Shown here: piece by piece, positions 57,521-64,000 of the stretch | How positions within the stretch are numbered: position 1 is the stretch's first letter | Layout of the letters: each line of letters starts with the position of its first letter | NCBI RefSeq assembly: GCF_032854445.1 | Contig: NC_088295.1 | Location: forward strand, 55,533,249 to 55,597,248 | Origin: Liolophura sinensis | Lineage: Eukaryota > Mollusca > Polyplacophora > Chitonida > Chitonidae | Direction of reading: 5' to 3' | Length of the DNA: 64,000 nucleotides | Made by a program: the position numbers and the translations under genes | The notes under the pieces: generated by a model | Seen by the model: the letters and a program-made list of their open reading frames with translations, nothing else | Told to the model about the DNA's origin: nothing | The model's database searches: none

Positions 57521-58789
57521 ATATATTAAGAAATATATATATTAAAATATCTCCATATTTCAATTGAAAAGATATCAGACACAGTACACCATGCACAGTC
57601 CAGACGCTTGATGCCAATCTATCGGGAATTGTACATTTCAGATACGCTCTTTAAAGTTTGTCTCTGTGCTATTGTTATTTCGCATATGATGCTGACATTT
57701 TCCCGAAGGGTGTCTTACATCCATTAAATGAATAATAGAGCCTATTTGAGAAATATCAATGCATTACTTTTAAAGCATTTTGAATAATTGCGTATTCAAG
57801 AGGGTTATCGTTTTATTGGCCAACGCGATATCATATGCTGTCTGCTGGGGAAAAGAAGGTACAACCTCTACTCCATATATTTAGAATACTTACCAATATA
57901 ACATCAATATTATATGGTGTGCCAACATATCATATAGATCTTTATGTTATCATAATAATCTAATCGCCTCCGTTGCGTAGGTACACTTTGCCCCTCATCT
58001 TACCTTTCTCAGGTGAGATATCTCACCTATAGTTATACGTTTACAACACCTTAATCCAGCAGACTGAAACAACCCATCAACTCGGCTCCATAGAGGGTTA
58101 ATATTAATAAGAATCCACGTATCAGAATAGTTAGCGGCCTAGTTTCTTTAATGGAATACAAAAGATCAAACAGGTATATGTAGAGGCAGGTAAAATCTTA
58201 TAACAGAATGAGGACCGAAAAAGGCAGAGACAAGTAAGCTGATTGTAACTGGTTTGATATGATAAATGGCTCAAATTTCTTTTCGCATAAATCATTTGCA
58301 AACTTGAACAGGTAATTATCTGGCAGGATAAAGATAACGGTTTGTTCTTTTCCGGAAGGAAGACTTTGGCGGATAAAGGTTGTAAACAGAATGATATAAA
58401 AGTAGATAGCGATATATACTGTGGCTGTCTTCAGTTAACGAAGATGGGCAACATAGTTAGTTATCCGAAATATTACGAATACTCGTCAAAGATAAAAGAA
58501 ATATCAAAGATGAAAGGAGTGTCCATTGAAAATTGGCTAAAACTGTCAGTCTATCTTCGTTCATAGATTTTTAAGGAATAGAAAACAACGTACATTATGT
58601 GTATGCGTTTTACTAAGGCTCCGAATGAAGGTCTGTACAGCTGATTATGTGTGGTAGACTAATCAACATATAGGACCCTTGTAAGAAAAAAAAAACAGTT
58701 GGGTTAGCAACAAGGATGCTTTTCTCATGTAAACATGTATCCAGCCTTGCCTATGATTTACCCATTTGTTTTTCTACACGTTCCTTTGA

Positions 58790-58998
58790 TATATTTATTT
58801 ATTTGATTGGTATTTTACGCCGTAATCAAGAATATTTCACTTCCACGACGGTGGGAGGAAACCCACAAGCATCCGCAGGTTCTTGGAAGACCTTCTCACT
58901 TACTGCCGGAGCCAGTATGAAGCTGGACTTGAACTCACGGCGACCGCATTGGTGAGGGGCTCCTGGGTCATTGCGCCTTGCAGGCGAGTATACCACCC
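58790..58998 (-). repeat. SINE family S1, complete copy with target-site duplication
   Basis: Minus orientation between ACAYGTTCCTTTGA repeats (58776-58789 and 58999-59012, one mismatch). The tRNA-like head is at the right ('ggacttgaactcacggcgac' read on plus, B-box on minus). The stem block is CGCCGT(58819-58824)/ACGGTG(58849-58854), with one C-to-T change giving G:U. It split a unit of the tRNA-Pro array. Confidence 0.85.
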
Positions 58999-59386
58999 AC
59001 ATGTTCCTTTGAGCCCTAGTCATTATTGCGTATCAATACTCACTGTGCCGTGAATGAGTGGTATACTGGTGTCAGTAAAAAGGAGTGCATTTGACAAGCT
59101 TTTACGGCTGTCATTAGCCACATCTCAGTTTCCGAAGCTGCTATTGATTTTAATAAAAATCGATATTATGTGTGAACGGTGATGAACAACGGATTTTTCT
59201 CTGTCATATGTCTCCGTTTTAAAACACTGCAAACAACTTTAAAGCACAAGCACATGACAAATTAATAACTTATATCAGAATGAGATTTGTTACAACCTCA
59301 TATTTCAGGACTTTAAATTAATGTGGACGTGGATCTACCATTGCGGTAGATATAAATCTCACGACTGAAACGTAAAATAATAGAGC

Positions 59387-59458
59387 GGCTCTTTGATCTA
59401 GTGGCGTGATTCACCCTTTCAGAACGACACATCCCGGGTTCAATTCCCGGACAAACCC
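59387..59458 (+). pseudogene. tRNA-Pro pseudogene 1
   Basis: Starts GGCTCTT and keeps a perfect T arm ('CCCGGGTTCAATTCCCGG'). The anticodon stem no longer pairs ('CACCCTTTCAGAACGA'), and the acceptor ends do not match fully. A T run follows. Confidence 0.75.
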
Positions 59459-60294
59459 AGGTTTTTTTGTCTGTCATGTTTTTAGCTCAAACTCATCAAA
59501 TTCGTCTTTAAGCTACAACACATTGCCCCGAGAGTATACTTCACTGACGTGTTCCTCCAAAGACGCGAACAATATTTTGAGCAATGGAAAATAACTTCCA
59601 TTCTCCGCATACACTTTACCATTAACGTGAAGGTGCGTTTGTTGGAGTAAGCTGTGGTAAGGTGGGACCTCAGAAAATGGCTACTGGCTAGTATCGAAGT
59701 TAAGGCAGCATAAGTTAGTTGAAGACCTAGCTTTAAGACAGCTTTTAAGTTTGTAAACCTGTTTGGAAGTCCAGGATAAACATGACGCACTTTTTTAAAT
59801 CCATTCGGAGGTAAATCCAAAATCCTGACCCTAATTAAATACCTTAGTTTTAGCGAACCCTGTCAATTGTTATTCATGCGTGTTCTACCTTTAAGCTGAA
59901 GAACATCGACTTCATTATTTCCACTCTGTTTTTTTCCCCCATTTTTTCCCATTCTGAAAAAACTGACATAACCTACATAGTGCACGATTTGATAGTCGAT
60001 GTCTCACTTCTCGTTGTTTCACGTTTCAAAAACTAACCTCGCGTTACGTCATAGCAGCTGTCATGTAACAAGGGAGGTAATTCAGAGCAAGCCTTGTTCT
60101 GTTATATATGTTTCCGTTACCATTCGTTGTCATCAACGTTTAAGCATAAGCATAAATGATAAATTAATAATCAATATCAAAACAGACATTTTGATCGTTT
60201 TCATGTTTATATTTTAAGGGTTTCACATTTAAAAATCGGAACTATACTGAGGTAGATGTATATAACACATGAATGAGCACGCATTTCATAGAGT

Positions 60295-60361
60295 GGCTTT
60301 CTCGTCTCAAGGCATGATTCTCTCTTTGAGTGCAAAGGATGCTTCAGTTCAAGGTCGAGCC
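60295..60361 (+). pseudogene. tRNA-Pro pseudogene 2
   Basis: Aligns to the intact gene from GGCTTTCTCGTCTCAAGGC to 'TCAGTTCAAGGTCGAGCC'. The T-arm stem is destroyed, and the anticodon loop reads TTTGAGT, changing TGG to TGA. Confidence 0.65.
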
Positions 60362-62230
60362 TTTTTCCGGCCATGTCCTTAACATTACCTCTCCAAACTG
60401 TGTATATACTACACCATACATGGGAATAAATTAGGTATATTTACACTTCCAATTTAAACCTGGAAGCCTATTCTGGGATTCTGGGAGTAAGAATTATTTT
60501 TTGAAGAGTGCTCTTTGCCGTTTTTCCAGAAAACTGCAAACCTCATCTTTTTCATATTGGCAGGACAATTCTCGGGGATCTGAAGTTTGTTCTTCTCTTC
60601 CTCTGGCAGTCATATTGGATTTCGATTTCTCTTAACATTTTCTTCTCAACGACGGATCCTTCTAAAACTTGATATGCATGTACAGCGATAGTAGATAAAT
60701 AAAAGTTAAAAGATCAAATTTGTTTAAAACTTTAGAAGTTCGCAATTGGTCGAACATTTGACGTCCTAAAACTTTTGCATTTGGATAAAACTTTGATGTA
60801 TTCCGGGGTGTTTCGGGGCGGCGGTTCCGAATGTGCTTTTGCTTTTGTTGTTTTTTTTTTGTCTTTTTTTTAAAGAATTAAATCAGTTTTATCGTCTTGA
60901 AGTTACGTTATTCTAATAGCCTGTAAATCAAAAGCTAAAAGAGCCAGAAATTTGAAATTGCAACAAATTGTAGGTCTCTTGGAATTGATCCAGTTTAAGC
61001 TATCATAAACATTTTCTTGCTACAACTGGCATCAAAAATTGTTAAGTGTGACGCAAAACCCCAAGACTAGACAATTATATGCTCTTTACCTGCCAAGTTA
61101 ACCGCCATTGATTTCCGAAAAAGGGCTGTGTATCTTATTATTTAATAATATATCAGCATGGTTGTGTTGGTGCTCGACCGTTACAGCGCTGTCGAAGTCT
61201 GCTCTGTACTGAAGCAGGAGACTGCTTGGAAGCCGTGAAACTGCAGGCAGCTCTAGTTTAGTTTACATTCTTCATCTCTGGTTTACTAATATTGTGAATG
61301 AAAACCTGTTCCCTGATTATTTTCTGGTAACAGTACATTAATATGCATGTTAAACTCAACGGAACGAAAGTTACAGTTGGGTGAGCATAAACGATGCTTC
61401 ACTCTTACACACGTCCAGCTTTGACTATGACGTTTGCATTTATTTTTCCAATCGTAGCGTTAAGACCTTGGGGCTAATTATCGTGTTGCAAATGAGCCGA
61501 GTGATTAGCCACTATAGAAACGTCATTATACAGTTAATGAATGACATACTGATGTCAGTGAAAACGATTACGTTCAATATCTAGCTAACAGTTACCACTG
61601 TCATTTTCCAAATCACACTTTCAGACACTGATATTGATTTTAATAAAAATCGATATATAATATGCAAGTAATATGCAATGCTCAAGTCTAATTAATCACC
61701 AAATTTTAAGCATAAGTATAAATTAATAACTCTTATCAAAATGGGCTTCTTTTTCATATTTCTTTCAGTGCTTAAAATTTATGTGGGCGTGGAAAGCGAA
61801 ACTATTGAGGTAGATATAACTCGTGACTAACATATCTTTAACATATCGGACTAATTATTGTGTTGTAAATGAGCCCAGGGGTAGTCAATGTAGGAACGTC
61901 TTTATACAGTTAATAAGTGAATGACATACACGTAAAATGATTACGTTCAACGACTAGCTGATGTGTCATTTGCCACATCACACTTCCAGACCCTGATTCT
62001 GATTTTAATAAAATTCGACATTTATTATGTAAGCTATGAACTTTGCTTTTTACATGTATATATCTCCTTAACCAATCTGTCAACAATTTTTATGTATATG
62101 ATAAATTAACTACACTCTTAGTGGGCTTTCTTTTATACTTATTTTAGTGCTATAAATTTATGTGGACGTTGGAAGGCGAAACGGTTGAGGTAGATGTATA
62201 ACCTGTGACTGAATCTTTACACTGCAGAGC

Positions 62231-62302
62231 CGCTCCTGGGCCTAGGGGCATGATTCTTGCTTTGGGTGCGAAAGGTCCCGGATTCAATTCCCGGAAGGGC
62301 CC
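62231..62302 (+). pseudogene. tRNA-Pro(TGG) pseudogene 3
   Basis: Full length with the anticodon loop TTTGGGT intact (TGG at 62263-62265). The acceptor stem has several mismatches, and the T stem has one change ('CCCGGATTCAATTCCCGG'). Confidence 0.7.
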
Positions 62303-62955
62303 ATGATTTTTCCTTTTTTAAATACAGTTTCTTCATTTTTAAAGTAAAGAAATACAACATACTTTCCTGTTAATACATCAGTGACGTGTTTTACTACCAC
62401 TGTGGATAAACGTCTATATAGAGAATGTTTTGTAGTACAAGTGAACTAATGTGAATATTTAAATTAATGAAAGGATTCAGTGAAACTCTTACATACGTCA
62501 AGCATTGTTTATGATGTATACGTTTATATTTTCACACATTCTTTTGAGAGCTGTAGAGTTAATTATTGTGTTGTGAATGGGCAGAGCGATTAGCGAGTGT
62601 GTGAAGTCCATATGTAGCTAATGCGTGACATACCGTTGTCAGCGAAAACGATTACATTCACTGACAAGCTGTTACCACTGTCAAGTGCCACATATCACTT
62701 ACCATCGCTGATATTGATTTAGCAATCCATATTTACTATGTAAACAACGAGCCTTGTTTTTCACATGTACACGTCTCCTTAACCAATCACTATGAATAAC
62801 TTTAAAACATAAGTACATGATAAATTAATAACTATTCAAATAATCAAAATGGGCTTCTTTTTCATACTCACTTTAGTGCTAGAAATTTGCGTGGACGTGG
62901 AGGAGAAACTGTTGAGGTAGATATATAAGCTGACTGAGACGTGACATAACAGAGC

Positions 62956-63027
62956 GGCTCGTTGGTCTAGGGGCATGATTCTCGCTTTGGGTGCGAGAGG
63001 TCCCGGGTTCAATTCCCGGACGAGCCC
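62956..63027 (+). tRNA. tRNA-Pro (anticodon TGG)
   Basis: Decodes CCA proline codons. A 72-nt cloverleaf: acceptor stem GGCTCGT/ACGAGCC (7 bp perfect), D arm with TGGTCTAGGGGC (A-box), anticodon stem CTCGC/GCGAG around loop TTTGGGT (TGG at 62988-62990), and T arm CCCGG-GTTCAATT-CCGG (B-box GGTTCAATTCC at 63006-63016). The discriminator base is C and CCA is not encoded, as usual for animals. No intron. This is the only intact member of the local array and is probably functional. Confidence 0.95.
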
Positions 63028-63031
63028 AATG

Positions 63032-63036
63032 TTTTT
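63032..63036 (+). terminator. RNA polymerase III terminator (T5)
   Basis: Five consecutive T residues, four bases beyond the tRNA-Pro 3' end. Confidence 0.8.
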
Positions 63037-63444
63037 CTTTCCAACCCCTCCCCCCTCCCCCCCCCAATGGCTCAACACTTTGTCATCGAAGTGTCTTTAG
63101 ATCGCGCCATATATAAATTTTCTTCACTTTTAAAGAAAAAGAAAAAAGAAGAAAACTAACTACACCATATTTTCCAGAGAATACTTCAGTGAGGTGTTGC
63201 TGAGAAATATTTTAAAGAATAGAAGTTAAGATATATTATACATTAGTTTTGTGTTTTACTAACTCACGACCATCCGCAGTCAGTTAACAACTTTTAAGCA
63301 TAAGTCACTCTTATAAAAATAATCACTCTTGTCAAAATGGGCATCTTTTTCATATTCATTGTAGTGCTAGAAATATATGTGACCGTGAAAAGCGAAGCTG
63401 TTGAGGTAGATATAACTCGTGACTGACACATAACGTAACAGAGC

Positions 63445-63482
63445 GGCTAGTTGGTCTAGGGGCGAGGGCTCCCGGGTTCAAG
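63445..63482 (+). pseudogene. tRNA-Pro pseudogene 4, internally deleted
   Basis: Keeps the 5' end and D arm (GGCTAGTTGGTCTAGGGGC) and part of the T arm ('CTCCCGGGTTCAAGG'). The whole anticodon arm and the 3' acceptor strand are missing. Its upstream flank is among the closest to that of the intact gene. Confidence 0.8.
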
Positions 63483-63489
63483 GTTTTTC

Positions 63490-64000
63490 TGGTTTTTTTT
63501 TCTACCCTGTTCTTATCATGAACACACCTAATTGTCTTCAAAGAACACAATATACTTCCTGAACAGTATTCAGATTTCTTTTAAGTCCTTTCACGTGTAT
63601 TTTGCTGTGTATTTTCGGAAACACGTTCGTTCAACTTTTTGACATTTTTGTTTCACATACAATAACGGTTGATGTGGCCTACAGTTGAACGATTGAACAA
63701 AAATTCTGACCGACAAACAGCATTAGAGTATAAAAGATTTAGACAGAATATGAATATAATAAATATCAAATCAACATAATCATCTATGATAAAGTTTTCG
63801 GCGAAACATGTACATCCAAGAATCGATTGTGACTTAAAGACGCGAAACGCAAAGGGCCTCTTTCCAATTTTGAAACTAACGGCCTCTTTCTGATCCTGAA
63901 ATTGTGATATTGTATCATATTTTAAGCGGAATATTGACTTTAAGGCAAATAAAACACTAAAATGCTGAATAAATCAGAAGAAAAAAAAAGACTTTTCCCA
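63490..64000. other. right-edge flank, no gene seen
   Basis: No open frame, RNA gene or clear repeat supported. Confidence 0.4.

Larger units (their letters stand above)
58700..63490 (+). repeat. tandemly duplicated tRNA-Pro locus, about six units
   Basis: Units of about 0.4-0.9 kb share an ordered set of blocks. These are 'gctaattatcgtgttgcaaa', 'cgattacgttca', 'cactgatattgattttaata', 'taagcataagtataaatta', 'atcaaaatgggcttcttttt', 'tgtggacgtgg', a GAGGTAGATATA block and then a tRNA-Pro or its remnant. GAGGTAGA-type blocks lie near 59343, 60249, 61807, 62187, 62913 and 63403. The unit at 61807 has lost its tRNA. The order of decay suggests birth-and-death evolution. Confidence 0.75.

Noticed and set aside
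58342-58566. 74-codon plus-strand ORF ending 'IENWLKLSVYLRS'
   Set aside because: Lysine-rich and superficially protein-like, but it has no ATG at its start, no recognised domain and no splice partner; left unannotated.

Overview
This looks like nuclear DNA of a marine invertebrate animal, most likely a lophotrochozoan such as a mollusc or brachiopod; the species is inferred, not shown. The window is AT-rich. Its genes have GT-AG introns. It carries many tRNA-headed SINEs, foldback DNA elements and minisatellites, and has no bacterial-type operons. No reverse transcriptase, transposase, viral or CRISPR gene was recognised.

Four protein-coding loci can be supported. (1) At the left edge, on the minus strand, are two coding exons (1133-1840 and 387-512) of a C6orf118/TSNAXIP1-like gene that runs off the window. 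Candidate non-coding 5' exons lie at 2996-3063 and about 4841-5000, the latter beside a YY1-like site. (2) At 17214-25259, minus, is a complete six-exon family GT7 beta-1,4-galactosyltransferase-type gene. All five splice junctions keep frame and give 430 residues. The residue that sets donor choice in this family reads Leu, which points to GalNAc transfer. (3) At 48318-50374, plus, is a two-exon gene for a basic 392-residue protein that I do not recognise. (4) At 52285-53808, minus, is a 508-codon terminal exon of another unrecognised gene. Genes 3 and 4 converge tail to tail. Between them lies a 120-bp tandem duplication (51920-52159) whose two copies differ in a coding-like codon pattern on the plus strand.

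The right end (about 58.7-63.5 kb) is a tandemly duplicated tRNA-Pro(TGG) locus. It has one intact tRNA gene (62956-63027), four decayed copies, and one unit that has lost its tRNA, all with related flanks.

The rest is intergenic or intronic and rich in repeats. Two SINE families (called S1 and S2 here) have different tRNA-like heads but share a 36-nt block that can fold into a stem with a compensatory base change between families. Others are a 1.05-kb transposon with 'GGGGAGACCG' inverted termini, two MITE-like elements, a 249-bp foldback at 36291-36539, and minisatellites with 24, 26, 49, 82 and 120-bp units. A 92-nt hairpin at 26-117 has pre-microRNA proportions.
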